Below are positions 1 to 8,360 of a stretch of DNA of 64,000 nucleotides, piece after piece. The position numbers were made by a program, and so were the translations under genes. The stretch is from the NCBI RefSeq assembly GCF_000377625.1, contig NZ_KB898327.1, positions 124,001-188,000 of the forward strand, given 5' to 3'. Below the pieces are notes generated by a model that was given only the letters and a program-made list of their open reading frames with translations, ran no database searches and had not been told where the DNA came from. Position 1 is the first letter of the stretch, and each line of letters starts with the position of its first letter. The DNA comes from Prevotella veroralis DSM 19559 = JCM 6290 (GTDB lineage: Bacteria > Bacteroidota > Bacteroidia > Bacteroidales > Bacteroidaceae).

Positions 1-939
1 TTTTGCCATAGCAGTGGCGTTCTTGCTCAATGGGACAGTAGCCCCACCCTTCGCATCAGGCACTAAGAGCGTTAGAGTCTCATCAATGCCATAACTCCAT
101 TGTGTTATGTAGTCACGGTCTAAACCAGAGCTTGTTTGATTGGCGGCATCCTTCTTTACCAACTCACTCTTGCCTCGCATGCTCTCCTTCTGATACTGCC
201 ATGTGTGATAGAGGCTCGATAGATTGATTGCAATACCAATCACTGCGGCAGCTGCCACGACGCCTGTCGACTTCATAAAGCCTGTCAGTTGCTTCTCACG
301 CACAGCCTTTACAAGGTAAGCTATCACCATGAAGAGGATGATAAACAGGTAGTAATACGTCATCTGCACGTGGTTCGCCTTTATCTCAAATGCCGTGAAG
401 AGTGCTGTAACAATGAATCCCGACAGGTATCGACCACGATAGGCTAAGACGATACCAGCAATCATTGGCGGTAGATAGGCTAATGCCATTACCTTCCACA
501 AGTGGCCTGCTGCGATGATAATTAGGAAGTAGGACGAGAACGCCCACATGATACTTCCGAGTGCAGCTAACGTCTGTCTGAAGTCGAAGGCACGCAACAG
601 AATATAGAAACCTAACAGGTAGGCGAAGAGGAACCATACGTTATCTGGCAACCAGAGATGGTATGCGTTCATCACTTGTGACAGTCCATCAGTCGACTGA
701 TAAGATGGAGACATCTGATAAGTAGGCATACCTCCGAAGATAGAATTAGTCCATCTTGTTGTCTCACCCGTACGATTCTGATACTCTGTAAACTCCTGTG
801 CCGAGCCAACACCAGCCGAGGCATCGTGCTGAAAGAGTATCTTTCCCTGTGTAACAGGCACAAGGAAGTAAGCGAAAGAGATAATCGCAAACACCAAGAT
901 AACCACTACATCAGGTAGAAATTTCTTATAAGTTCTCAT
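1..939 (-). CDS. YfhO-type polytopic membrane protein, N-terminal 313 residues (3' end outside window)
   Basis: The frame is open from the ATG at 937-939 down to base 1, so only the N-terminal part is present. The first transmembrane helix (about residues 8-28) is followed by a periplasmic-looking segment containing HDASAGVGSAQEF, ETTRWTNSIFGGMPTYQ and SPSYQS. Several more hydrophobic helices follow between residues 90 and 220. This arrangement is characteristic of the large Bacteroidota YfhO family, which is related to GT-C glycosyltransferase-like membrane proteins; the biochemical role is not established. A good promoter lies upstream on the same strand (-7 box at 984-991). Family assignment is from motif memory; function is inference. 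Confidence 0.75.
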   Translation of the reverse strand, partial: MRTYKKFLPDVVVILVFAIISFAYFLVPVTQGKILFQHDASAGVGSAQEFTEYQNRTGETTRWTNSIFGGMPTYQMSPSYQSTDGLSQVMNAYHLWLPDNVWFLFAYLLGFYILLRAFDFRQTLAALGSIMWAFSSYFLIIIAAGHLWKVMALAYLPPMIAGIVLAYRGRYLSGFIVTALFTAFEIKANHVQMTYYYLFIILFMVIAYLVKAVREKQLTGFMKSTGVVAAAAVIGIAINLSSLYHTWQYQKESMRGKSELVKKDAANQTSSGLDRDYITQWSYGIDETLTLLVPDAKGGATVPLSKNATAMAK

Positions 940-983
940 TTTAATAGCCTTTTGTTCTTTCTAAAGTATGCGTATTATGCGTG

Positions 984-1012
984 CAAAGTTACAAAAAACA
1001 AAGTACTTACAA
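984..1012 (-). promoter_or_regulatory. Bacteroidota promoter of the YfhO-type gene
   Basis: On the minus strand a TAACTTTG -7 box (984-991) lies 18 bases downstream of a TTG (1010-1012), the spacing expected of the Bacteroidota primary sigma factor. It leaves a leader of about 40 bases before the start at 939. It overlaps the divergent mtnN promoter region. Confidence 0.6.
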
Positions 1013-1034
1013 CATCCAACTTCTAACTTTTTCG

Positions 1035-1042
1035 TACCTTTG
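1035..1042 (+). promoter_or_regulatory. -7 box of the mtnN-luxS operon, four bases from the start codon
   Basis: TACCTTTG matches TAnnTTTG and is followed by CAGT and then the ATG at 1047. A transcript from this box would begin at or within a base or two of the start codon, so the message would be essentially leaderless. No convincing -33 TTG is visible at the right distance, which weakens the call. Confidence 0.5.
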
Positions 1043-1046
1043 CAGT

Positions 1047-1745
1047 ATGAAAATAGGAATCATTGTTGCAATGGACAAGGAGTTCACGCAACTCAAGTCA
1101 ATTCTCTCAGACACGCAAACAGAGCGTTATCATCATAAAGACTTCGTAACAGGAACGCTAGAGGATAAGGAGATTATCCTGCAACAATGTGGTATTGGTA
1201 AGGTTAACTCGGCTATTGGAGCTGTGGAGATGATTAATCATTACAACCCCGACTTAGTTATATCAAGCGGTTGTGCAGGCGGTGCCGACACCTCTTTGGA
1301 GGTAACTGATGTTGTGGTAGCAAGCGAGTGTACTTACCATGACGCATATTGTGGTGACGAGGTGCAGTTCGGTCAGATCATAGGGATGCCAGCCCGTTTT
1401 AAGGCACCAACAGAGCTCATTGAGAAGGCTCTCTCACTAAGTACACAACCCGATTGCAGGGATATTAACATCAAAGCAGGGCTCACTGTCAGTGGCGAAT
1501 GGTTTGTTAATACAAGAGAGAAGATGCAACAGATCCTTGATAAGTTCCCATCGGCAACGGCTGTTGACATGGAGAGTTGCTCCATTGCACAGGTCTGCCA
1601 CATCTACAAGAAACCCTTTATATCCTTCCGTGTCATCAGTGATATTCCATTGAAGGATAACAAGGCTAGCCAGTACTTCGACTTCTGGAATAGAATAGCT
1701 AACGGTAGCTTCGAGGTGACGAAGCACTTTATTAGTATCATATAA
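1047..1745 (+). CDS. mtnN: 5'-methylthioadenosine/S-adenosylhomocysteine nucleosidase
   Basis: Hydrolyses the glycosidic bond of S-adenosylhomocysteine and methylthioadenosine, giving adenine plus S-ribosylhomocysteine or methylthioribose. The 232-residue protein is the usual length for the family. Residues seen: E12 in GIIVAMDKEF (general acid in E. coli Pfs), SGCAGG at 74-79, the M-E-S ribose-binding motif at 175-177, and catalytic D199 in ISDIP. An upstream in-frame ATG at 981 is rejected because it lies before the -7 box and adds a tail foreign to the family. It is directly followed by luxS, which uses its product, so the two genes form a methyl-cycle/AI-2 operon. Confidence 0.95.
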   Translation: MKIGIIVAMDKEFTQLKSILSDTQTERYHHKDFVTGTLEDKEIILQQCGIGKVNSAIGAVEMINHYNPDLVISSGCAGGADTSLEVTDVVVASECTYHDAYCGDEVQFGQIIGMPARFKAPTELIEKALSLSTQPDCRDINIKAGLTVSGEWFVNTREKMQQILDKFPSATAVDMESCSIAQVCHIYKKPFISFRVISDIPLKDNKASQYFDFWNRIANGSFEVTKHFISII

Positions 1746-1796
1746 AAGGAGTGAGTGCCTCGTTACACAGCAATATAACAACAAAAGAAAGCAACT

Positions 1797-2282
1797 ATGA
1801 ACAAGATTCCATCATTCACTATTGACCACGAGCGATTGCTACGTGGCATCTACGTAAGCCGTAAGGACGAGGTTGGCAACGAGGTTGTTACCACCTTCGA
1901 CATACGTATGAAGGAGCCAAACCGTGAGCCTGTGCTGCACGTGGGAGCGATCCATACGATTGAGCATTTGGCTGCTACCTATCTTCGCAACGACCCGGAA
2001 TGGAAAGACCGAGTTGTGTATTGGGGACCAATGGGCTGCCTGACGGGTAATTACCTTATCCTTCAAGGCGACTTGGAGTCGAAGGATATTGTAGAACTCA
2101 TGCGCCGCACCTTCCAATTCGTCGCTGATTACGAGGGCGAGATACCTGGTGCTGCACCATGCGACTGCGGTAACTATCTACTACATGACCTCCCCATGGC
2201 TAAGTGGGAATCACGTAAATTCCTCACAGAGGTGCTGGATAACATCACAGAAGCTAATCTTCTGTATCCGGAGAAAGAGTAG
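1797..2282 (+). CDS. luxS: S-ribosylhomocysteine lyase (AI-2 synthase)
   Basis: Cleaves S-ribosylhomocysteine to homocysteine and 4,5-dihydroxy-2,3-pentanedione, the precursor of autoinducer-2. The metal-binding H53-x3-H57 in HTIEHLAATYLRN, the catalytic cysteine C81 in GPMGCLTG and the third metal ligand C124 in PCDCGNY are all present, and 161 residues is full length. It lies 51 bases downstream of mtnN on the same strand, and the two enzymes act in sequence. Function is confident; whether the strain uses AI-2 as a signal cannot be told from this window. Confidence 0.97.
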   Translation: MNKIPSFTIDHERLLRGIYVSRKDEVGNEVVTTFDIRMKEPNREPVLHVGAIHTIEHLAATYLRNDPEWKDRVVYWGPMGCLTGNYLILQGDLESKDIVELMRRTFQFVADYEGEIPGAAPCDCGNYLLHDLPMAKWESRKFLTEVLDNITEANLLYPEKE

Positions 2283-2286
2283 ACAA

Positions 2287-2385
2287 GTGGACGAGTAGAC
2301 GGGTTGACAAGTTGACAAGTTGCTTGTAATGATAGCGACACGACCTATTAACTCGTCAACTCGTCTATCCGTTAACTCGTCAACC
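2287..2385. repeat. long imperfect hairpin of GTTGACAAG/GACGAGTT units
   Basis: The left arm (about 2287-2322) is built from heptamer-like units GTTGACA and GACGAGT. The right arm (about 2349-2385) is the complement of a very similar string. Reverse-complementing the right arm and aligning it to the left gives roughly 80% identity over about 35 bases, so a long imperfect hairpin with a loop near 26 bases is possible. It lies between luxS and the MATE gene. No T-run follows, so a plain intrinsic terminator is unlikely. Confidence 0.7.
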
Positions 2386-2402
2386 ACTAACATAACCACA
2401 CC

Positions 2403-3755
2403 ATGCCACAATCAATTCATACAGAAAGTATGACCCAAGGCGCACCATCTCGCGCCATCATCAAGTTTGCCATACCCCTTATTCTCGGCTACCTATTGCA
2501 GCAGATGTATCTAATCATCGATGCCGCAATCGTCGGGCGATGGATAGGAGTGAACGCATTAGCGGCTGTTGGAGCCTCAAGCAGCATTATGTTTCTTATC
2601 ATGGGGTTCTGTAACGGTTCGTGCGCAGGCTTTGCCATCCCTATAGCACAGGCTTTCGGAGCAGGCGATTATCACAAGATGCGATGCTACGTAAGCAATT
2701 CCATCCGTATTGCCGTTGTATTGGCAATTGTCATCACATTGCTTTCTTGCGTTTTTTGTGGTAAGATTCTTCACCTCGTCAACACGCCAGAGGATGTGTT
2801 CCATGACGCTTACGTCTTCCTCTTCCTACAGTTCTGTACGATTCCATTTACCATTGCTTACAACTTACTATCAGGTCAGATACGTGCACTGGGGAACTCG
2901 AAGCAACCTTTCTACTTCCTAATTGCATCGTCATTCCTCAATATCTTGCTTGATATCGTGCTTATTCTCTTATTGAGAATGGGCGTAGAAGGAGCAGGTC
3001 TCGCCACTTTCTTGAGTCAAGCTGTTGCTTCCGTTCTGTGTTGGTGGTATATTAAAAAGAAGCTAACGATCCTTGTTCCCAAGGGCGAGGAACGCTCTTT
3101 TGATAACAAGAAGATTAGTATTCTACTAAACAATGGCATACCAATGGGATTGCAATTCTCCATCACTTCCATTGGTATCATCATGCTTCAAAGTGCAAAC
3201 AACGCTCTGGGAACAATCTACGTAGCGTCGTTTACGGCGGCAATACGCATTAAATATCTCTTCACCTGTGTACTGGAAAATATCGGCGTAGCCATGGCAA
3301 CCTATTGTGGACAGAACATTGGAGCTAAGAGAATAGACCGAGTAAAGACGGGAGTACGCGATTCTATGTGGATTATGATGGCTTACTTCGTATTGACAGT
3401 GGCGATTATCTATCCTTTTGCAGACGAGATGATGATGCTCTTTGTCAATAGTGGTGAGCGAGAGGTCATCGCTAATGCAGCTCAACTCATGCGTATAGCC
3501 AACTGGTTCTATCCGTCATTAGGTGTGCTGGTCATCCTCCGTTATAGTATTCAGGGGCTCGGATATAGCAATTTGAGTATGATGAGTGGTGTCATGGAGA
3601 TGATTGCCCGTTGTGGTGTTAGCCTTTGGTTAGTACCAACCTTCGCATGGTTAGGCGTCTGTTATGCCGACCCTGTCGCATGGATAATGGCTGATTTATT
3701 CCTCATCCCTGCTTACTTCTGGCTTCTACGTAGACTGAAACAACGAGGGAAGTAA
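2403..3755 (+). CDS. MATE family multidrug/Na+ antiporter-type exporter
   Basis: A 450-residue membrane protein with about twelve hydrophobic segments in two similar halves, the size of MatE-family exporters. It has the N-terminal pattern PSRAIIKFAIPLILGYLLQQMYLIIDAAIVGRW spread over residues 15-45, and YNLLSGQIRALGNSKQPF near 150, both typical of NorM/DinF-like proteins. Such proteins export cationic drugs or metabolites using an Na+ or H+ gradient; the substrate cannot be told here. It sits 120 bases after luxS, separated by a repeat hairpin, so co-transcription is uncertain. Confidence 0.9.
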   Translation: MPQSIHTESMTQGAPSRAIIKFAIPLILGYLLQQMYLIIDAAIVGRWIGVNALAAVGASSSIMFLIMGFCNGSCAGFAIPIAQAFGAGDYHKMRCYVSNSIRIAVVLAIVITLLSCVFCGKILHLVNTPEDVFHDAYVFLFLQFCTIPFTIAYNLLSGQIRALGNSKQPFYFLIASSFLNILLDIVLILLLRMGVEGAGLATFLSQAVASVLCWWYIKKKLTILVPKGEERSFDNKKISILLNNGIPMGLQFSITSIGIIMLQSANNALGTIYVASFTAAIRIKYLFTCVLENIGVAMATYCGQNIGAKRIDRVKTGVRDSMWIMMAYFVLTVAIIYPFADEMMMLFVNSGEREVIANAAQLMRIANWFYPSLGVLVILRYSIQGLGYSNLSMMSGVMEMIARCGVSLWLVPTFAWLGVCYADPVAWIMADLFLIPAYFWLLRRLKQRGK

Positions 3756-3813
3756 GCTATCTTTGAACCCATTTCCAACATCCTCAAAGGGAGGATGAAC
3801 GAACGGGAGCAAA

Positions 3814-3898
3814 TAAAGAGAGCCTCTTCTCCATTTAAGGAAGGCGTTTCTTTGACATGAAGAAACGCCTTCTTCGCATTGAAGAGGGCGTTCCTTCA
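3814..3898. repeat. AAGAAACGCC-type multi-hairpin repeat, copy A
   Basis: About four alternating units of near 21 bases, reading GAGAGCCTCTT, AAGGCGTTTCTT, AAGAAACGCCTT, then GAAGAGGGCGTTCCTT, separated by AT-rich ATTTA or GCATTGA spacers. Neighbouring units are complementary, so several hairpins can form. Related copies occur at 34344-34431, 51181-51267 and 57871-57960. A C-rich/G-rich motif (CCCCAGC, AGAGGGGCTTGAGGAG) follows at about 3917-3975. A 74-codon frame here (3857-4081) is only a by-product. Confidence 0.75.
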
Positions 3899-4004
3899 AA
3901 ACAAGCCAGACTTCCCCAGCAAACTTCCATTAGGCAACATTCCCTCCTTCAGAGGGGCTTGAGGAGACTTTCCGTTAGACTGGGAGAAGGTAATAGGGCT
4001 GTTC

Positions 4005-4688
4005 TTACAAATCAAACTTATACCCTACAGATACCTCAAAGACCTTATTGCGGGCGGTTAGTCCATATTTATAAGCATTGAGTACACCCACATTATAACG
4101 AGCATCTAACACCACATTCTCATACTCATAACTGATACCAACGGGGATTGAAAGGGTGAACTTGCGTAGTCCTTTCTTAGTATCTATGTCCATCACACCC
4201 TCTTGCACATTCGTTCTATGCCCATCTGCATCAAGGTCATAACTAAGCATTCCAGCATGATACTTACCATAGATTAAGAAAGAAGGAGCGACGCCTACGT
4301 TGATTGAAAGCCCTGGCGCAATGTAAGAATGACCCACAAGAGGAACCGAGATATAGTCCGTTCGAGCGTAATGATCGTGCCATATCACACCATTATCATC
4401 AACGTCCTTGTACTTACAACCAGCTTGGACGTAACTTAGACCGATAGATAATCCAACAATATCAGACGCCTGATACAGTACGTCGACACCGCCTGTAAAA
4501 CCTGGGCGAGCCTGTGGCTTCACCTCTTGAGATTGATTACCACCAATCACTGTGCCGCCTGATTGATGAGTTAGAGAGGCTATCGACACACCAACATGAG
4601 GTATCACAGACCATGTTCCAACCTTACTCTGTGCAAAAGAAGCCAACGAGATGACACTCAAGAAAGCTAATGTAATTATCCGTTTCAT
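4005..4688 (-). CDS. secreted outer-membrane beta-barrel protein (porin-like family)
   Basis: A 227-residue protein with a clear signal peptide (MKRIITLAFLSVISLASFAQ, cleavage after about residue 20). The rest is alternating short amphipathic strands with many Gly, Tyr and Val, for example GISYEYENVVLDARYNVGVL, and it ends in an aromatic-rich SVGYKFDL strand. This is the usual look of small Bacteroidota outer-membrane beta-barrel proteins of the PorT/OmpW-like group. No substrate can be assigned. It stands alone on the minus strand between repeat copy A and the DraG-DUF1810 gene. Confidence 0.75.
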   Translation of the reverse strand: MKRIITLAFLSVISLASFAQSKVGTWSVIPHVGVSIASLTHQSGGTVIGGNQSQEVKPQARPGFTGGVDVLYQASDIVGLSIGLSYVQAGCKYKDVDDNGVIWHDHYARTDYISVPLVGHSYIAPGLSINVGVAPSFLIYGKYHAGMLSYDLDADGHRTNVQEGVMDIDTKKGLRKFTLSIPVGISYEYENVVLDARYNVGVLNAYKYGLTARNKVFEVSVGYKFDL

Positions 4689-4793
4689 TGGGTTTTGAAT
4701 TTTATTAAGTTAAAGATTACATCATAGAAAACGATATTATTCGCTATTTATTATACTCTCCCTGCTTGCTCATCAGACTTAAATCCTCTTATC

Positions 4794-6008
4794 CTATAAA
4801 CCTATTTTATTCAAGGTTAGGCTATCTCGCTCCCCACCATAGAACGTTTTCAGTACTTCTTCAAAGATATCATTAGGACAAACTACGTCAAATAGCGTCA
4901 TAGAAGATTTGAGTTTGACGGCATCAATGCTACTACCCATTACCCTTTTCACATCCATATTGCCATGCAACAAGACTGCCTTAGTGATTGTGCGCAAGCG
5001 TTCGTTCAATAATGGATGAGCCAGATAAGTGCGTGCCTCATCGGTATCAGCTAATCCATAATACTGTGAATACGCACTGTGACCGAAGCCTTTTAGCTGT
5101 GGGAAGATAAACCATATCCAATGCGTCTGCTTGTATCCTTGCTGCATTTCTTCCAATGCTTGGCGATAAGTATTACTCGTATTCTGTGCCTCTATGAAAC
5201 GTTCAATGTTAAAAGGATCAGCCTCTCGACAGCCCAACAAGTCTTCAAAATCATTAAGAACGCCACGCAACTCGGGAGTTAGAAGGGCATAGCAATAACT
5301 TGAAAGCTTCTTCGGAATCACATAAAAGGCTTGGGCTATACCACCAGCCATTGCTGCTATCGTATCAGAATCGCCTCCTGTAGATACCGCTAAACGTATC
5401 ACATCTTCAAAGTTGGCACCCTCAAGGAATGCTAAAAGAGCCTGTGGGACAGAATTCTGACAAGACATATCATAGGAATAAGTAGGTCGGATATCATCCA
5501 ATTGCTGACTTAAATCATAATGAAATTGCTCCTCTGCATAGCTCTTAATCTCCCTCTTCGTTGCTCCATGACGTGCAAGATAAATGGAGGAAGCAATTGC
5601 TTGTGCTCCTTTTATACCTTCAGGATGATTGTGTGTCACCTCTGCTGATATCTTCGCAAGACCTAATGCTTCCTGTAAACTATGCGCATAGAACGCAACG
5701 GGGCTTACCCTCATAGCAGAGCCATTCCCATAACTATTATAAGGTTGAGGCTCTGGATTATACAACCAACGCATAAAACTACCGCCATAACCAGCCGTTG
5801 GATAACGCCTGCCAAGCTCTTGCATGTGTCGAACCAGTGTTTCTTTGCGATGTTCCTTATCGCCACACAACCATCGAGCCACAGCCAACGTCATCACCGT
5901 ATCATCTGTGAATTTACTCCTCGGAGTAAACAAATGGAACTCTTTCCGCTTCGTATTATTAAACTCATAGGCTGACCCTATGATGTCTCCAACTATTGCT
6001 CCTAACAT
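4794..6008 (-). CDS. ADP-ribosylglycohydrolase (DraG family) fused to a DUF1810 domain
   Basis: Residues 1 to about 260 are a DraG/ARH-type ADP-ribosylglycohydrolase. MLGAIVGDIIGS opens the domain, T34-D-D-T37 and GGDSDT at 211-216 supply the expected binuclear metal ligands, and YGNGSAMRVSP (93-103) and THNHPEG (125-131) are conserved family signatures. From about residue 265 to the end (FNIERFIEAQN, HWIWFIFPQLKGFGHS, YLAHPLL, SSMTLFD, FYGGERDSLTL) the sequence matches DUF1810. Both halves look complete, so this is a genuine two-domain protein. The likely activity is removal of ADP-ribose from an unknown target; the contribution of DUF1810 is unknown to me. Confidence 0.88.
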   Translation of the reverse strand: MLGAIVGDIIGSAYEFNNTKRKEFHLFTPRSKFTDDTVMTLAVARWLCGDKEHRKETLVRHMQELGRRYPTAGYGGSFMRWLYNPEPQPYNSYGNGSAMRVSPVAFYAHSLQEALGLAKISAEVTHNHPEGIKGAQAIASSIYLARHGATKREIKSYAEEQFHYDLSQQLDDIRPTYSYDMSCQNSVPQALLAFLEGANFEDVIRLAVSTGGDSDTIAAMAGGIAQAFYVIPKKLSSYCYALLTPELRGVLNDFEDLLGCREADPFNIERFIEAQNTSNTYRQALEEMQQGYKQTHWIWFIFPQLKGFGHSAYSQYYGLADTDEARTYLAHPLLNERLRTITKAVLLHGNMDVKRVMGSSIDAVKLKSSMTLFDVVCPNDIFEEVLKTFYGGERDSLTLNKIGL

Positions 6009-6354
6009 AAACTACGACTTTACATATCTGTTAATCAATAATATCTTACCTTTGATATAACAAACGGGAGTTATACAAAAGGCTACAAACCCGAATACAA
6101 AAATAGCTATAATCCATTAATGAAACAAATGAAAATAGAGGAAAACTAACGGAAGGGACAAAATAAGAAGATGGTTATTTTTAAAGTTGCTGTCACTCCT
6201 GTCATAATACCGACGTTATAATCTACTAACTACAAGACTGTTACGAGAAGTGTTAAAAGTGACAGTAACTACAATAAACAAAAAATTAGTAATAAAGAAA
6301 GGGGCGGCTATCCCCATCGGATAGTCGCCCCTCGTCTTATGATTGAAATAAGAT
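6009..6354. other. gene-free interval with inverted repeats
   Basis: No coding frame is supported here. The interval contains a plus-strand TACCTTTG -7-like box at 6047-6054, without a good -33 TTG. A 13-base inverted repeat follows (AGTTGCTGTCACT at 6185-6197 with AGTGACAGTAACT at 6258-6270, one G-T pair), enclosing about 60 bases. The typA terminator hairpin lies at 6301-6331. A small RNA is possible but unproven. Confidence 0.5.
6301..6331 (-). terminator. typA intrinsic terminator
   Basis: A 13-bp stem, GGGGCGGCTATCC at 6301-6313 with GGATAGTCGCCCC at 6319-6331, has a 5-base loop. Read on the minus strand it lies just past the typA stop and is followed by TTTCTTTATT. Confidence 0.8.
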
Positions 6355-8157
6355 TTAATCCTTGTTCTCGCGTTTACGCTCCAAATGATCAAGCGTTATC
6401 TTACGCATACGAATATTCTTTGGTGTTACCTCAACATACTCGTTAGCCTTGATATACTCAAGACATTCCTCAAGACTCATTTCTGTCTTAGGAATAACAC
6501 GAGCCTTCTCATCAGAACCAGAAGCACGGACATTGGTCAACTGCTTTGCCTTTGTAACGTTGATAACGAGGTCGTTATCATGAACGTGCTCGCCTACAAC
6601 CTGTCCACCATATACTTCTTCACCTGCATCAATGAAGAACTTACCACGATCCTGGAGCTTATCAATAGCGTAAGCGTAGGCAGTTCCGGTCTCAAGGGCA
6701 ATCATTGAGCCATTGGTACGGCGTACTATCTCACCCTTGAAAGGCTGATAGTTCTTGAAACGATGCGCCATAATAGCCTCACCCTGACTAGCAGTAAGGA
6801 CGTTAGTACGCAAACCGATGATTCCACGTGATGGTATTTCGAAGGTAATGTTAACACGATCTCCCTCTGCATCCATACCTAACAAGTCACCTTTACGACG
6901 TGTTACCATATCAATCATCTTACTTGAGAAGTCTGTTGGTACGTTGATTGTCAATTCCTCAATAGGCTCACATTTCTGACCATCAATCTCCTTGTAGATA
7001 ACTTGTGGCTGTCCGACCTGAAGCTCGTAGCCCTCACGACGCATTGTCTCAACGAGGACAGAGAGATGAAGCACACCACGACCACTGACAATCCACTTAT
7101 CCATTGAACCTTCTACCGGGCGAACACGCAATGCAAGGTTCTTCTCCAACTCTTTGTTCAAACGGTCACTAATGTGGCGAGAAGTACAGAACTTACCTTC
7201 TTTACCAAAGAAAGGAGAATCATTAATGGTGAAGAGCATACTCATAGTAGGCTCATCTACCGCAATAGGTGGTAATGGCTCAGGATTCTCAAAATCGGCA
7301 ATCGTATCACCAATCTCGAACTTCTCCAAACCAATTACAGCACAAATATCACCAGAATCGACATGATCTGTCTTCTTATGCCCCATACCTTCGAAAGTAT
7401 GAAGCTCCTTAATCTTCGTGCGTTCTTGTGTTCCATCACGATGGCAGATCGTTATGTTCTGACCATCCTTCAATGTACCACGATGTACACGACCCACTGC
7501 AATACGACCAGTATAGCTTGAGTAATCCAAAGATGTAATCAACATCTGTGGTGTACCCTCGAGCTGCTTAGGTGCAGGAATTGCTTCGAGAATAAGATCT
7601 AGCAAATATTCAATATTATCAGTAGGCTTCTTCCAGTCTTCACTCATCCAACCATTCTTAGCAGAACCATAGACAACTGGGAAGTTTAACTGCTCCTCAG
7701 TTGCATTCAAGTCACACATAAGATCGAACACCATCTCATATACTTCCTCTGGACGACAGTTAGGTTTGTCTACCTTATTGATAACAACAACAGGCTTCAA
7801 ACCTAATTGCAAAGCCTTTTGCAACACAAAGCGAGTTTGTGGCATAGGACCTTCAAAAGCATCTACGAGCAATAGGCAACCATCTGCCATGTTCAATACA
7901 CGCTCTACCTCACCACCAAAATCAGAGTGACCAGGGGTATCGAGGATATTAATCTTTACACCTTTCCAATTGATACTTACATTCTTACTTAAAATCGTTA
8001 TCCCTCGTTCGCGCTCCAAGTCATTAGAGTCGAGAACTTCTCCACTGTTGTCTTGTCCATCACGGAAAAGCTTACCAGCGAGCATCATCTTGTCAACCAA
8101 GGTCGTTTTACCATGGTCAACGTGCGCAATAACTGCGATGTTACGAATATCTTGCAT
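6355..8157 (-). CDS. typA: translational GTPase TypA/BipA
   Basis: A 600-residue ribosome-associated GTPase of the EF-G-like superfamily, involved in ribosome assembly and stress or low-temperature adaptation. G motifs are visible: AHVDHGKTT (11-19, P-loop), the switch I region with RERGITI, DTPGHSDF (G3) and NKVDK (G4). The C-terminal part contains the EF-G-like domains, including GRGVLHLSVLVETMRREGYE and the TypA-specific C-terminal region up to RKITLDHLERKRENKD. Length equals the family norm. It is a single gene with its own promoter (8193-8200) and terminator. Confidence 0.97.
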   Translation of the reverse strand: MQDIRNIAVIAHVDHGKTTLVDKMMLAGKLFRDGQDNSGEVLDSNDLERERGITILSKNVSINWKGVKINILDTPGHSDFGGEVERVLNMADGCLLLVDAFEGPMPQTRFVLQKALQLGLKPVVVINKVDKPNCRPEEVYEMVFDLMCDLNATEEQLNFPVVYGSAKNGWMSEDWKKPTDNIEYLLDLILEAIPAPKQLEGTPQMLITSLDYSSYTGRIAVGRVHRGTLKDGQNITICHRDGTQERTKIKELHTFEGMGHKKTDHVDSGDICAVIGLEKFEIGDTIADFENPEPLPPIAVDEPTMSMLFTINDSPFFGKEGKFCTSRHISDRLNKELEKNLALRVRPVEGSMDKWIVSGRGVLHLSVLVETMRREGYELQVGQPQVIYKEIDGQKCEPIEELTINVPTDFSSKMIDMVTRRKGDLLGMDAEGDRVNITFEIPSRGIIGLRTNVLTASQGEAIMAHRFKNYQPFKGEIVRRTNGSMIALETGTAYAYAIDKLQDRGKFFIDAGEEVYGGQVVGEHVHDNDLVINVTKAKQLTNVRASGSDEKARVIPKTEMSLEECLEYIKANEYVEVTPKNIRMRKITLDHLERKRENKD

Positions 8158-8192
8158 GTATTTACCTTAAAAACTTACGCTGAATTACGGTG

Positions 8193-8200
8193 CAAAAGTA
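8193..8200 (-). promoter_or_regulatory. -7 box of typA
   Basis: Minus-strand TACTTTTG followed by CACC, about 35 bases before the typA start at 8157. It is divergent from the rpsO promoter 44 bases away. Confidence 0.6.
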
Positions 8201-8243
8201 CTAATAAAAAATGGAAAACGCTTGTCGTTCAAAGAAAAAGTTG

Positions 8244-8251
8244 TATCTTTG
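8244..8251 (+). promoter_or_regulatory. -7 box of rpsO
   Basis: TATCTTTG followed by CACC, with a TTG at 8224-8226 in roughly the right place for the -33 element. The predicted leader is about 105 bases long. Confidence 0.6.
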
Positions 8252-8261
8252 CACCGCGTTT

Positions 8262-8312
8262 TCGGAGATTCCGATGCATTTGATGTTGTGGTCTGTTGTG
8301 ATTAAGGCAGAC
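8262..8312 (+). promoter_or_regulatory. structured rpsO leader
   Basis: Two small stems can form in the leader: TCGGA-gat-TCCGA (8262-8274) and GTCTG...CAGAC (8291-8312). rpsO leaders in several phyla bind S15 for feedback control. Whether these stems do so here is inference only. Confidence 0.35.
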
Positions 8313-8360
8313 TGGCAATAGAAGAATGTAATTGCACAAATAATTAATCAAAACAAAGTT

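Noticed and set aside
3857..4081. 74-codon frame downstream of the MATE gene
   Set aside because: It is made of the multi-hairpin repeat and has no signal, domain or ribosome-binding context; it also overlaps the 3' end of the outer-membrane gene.
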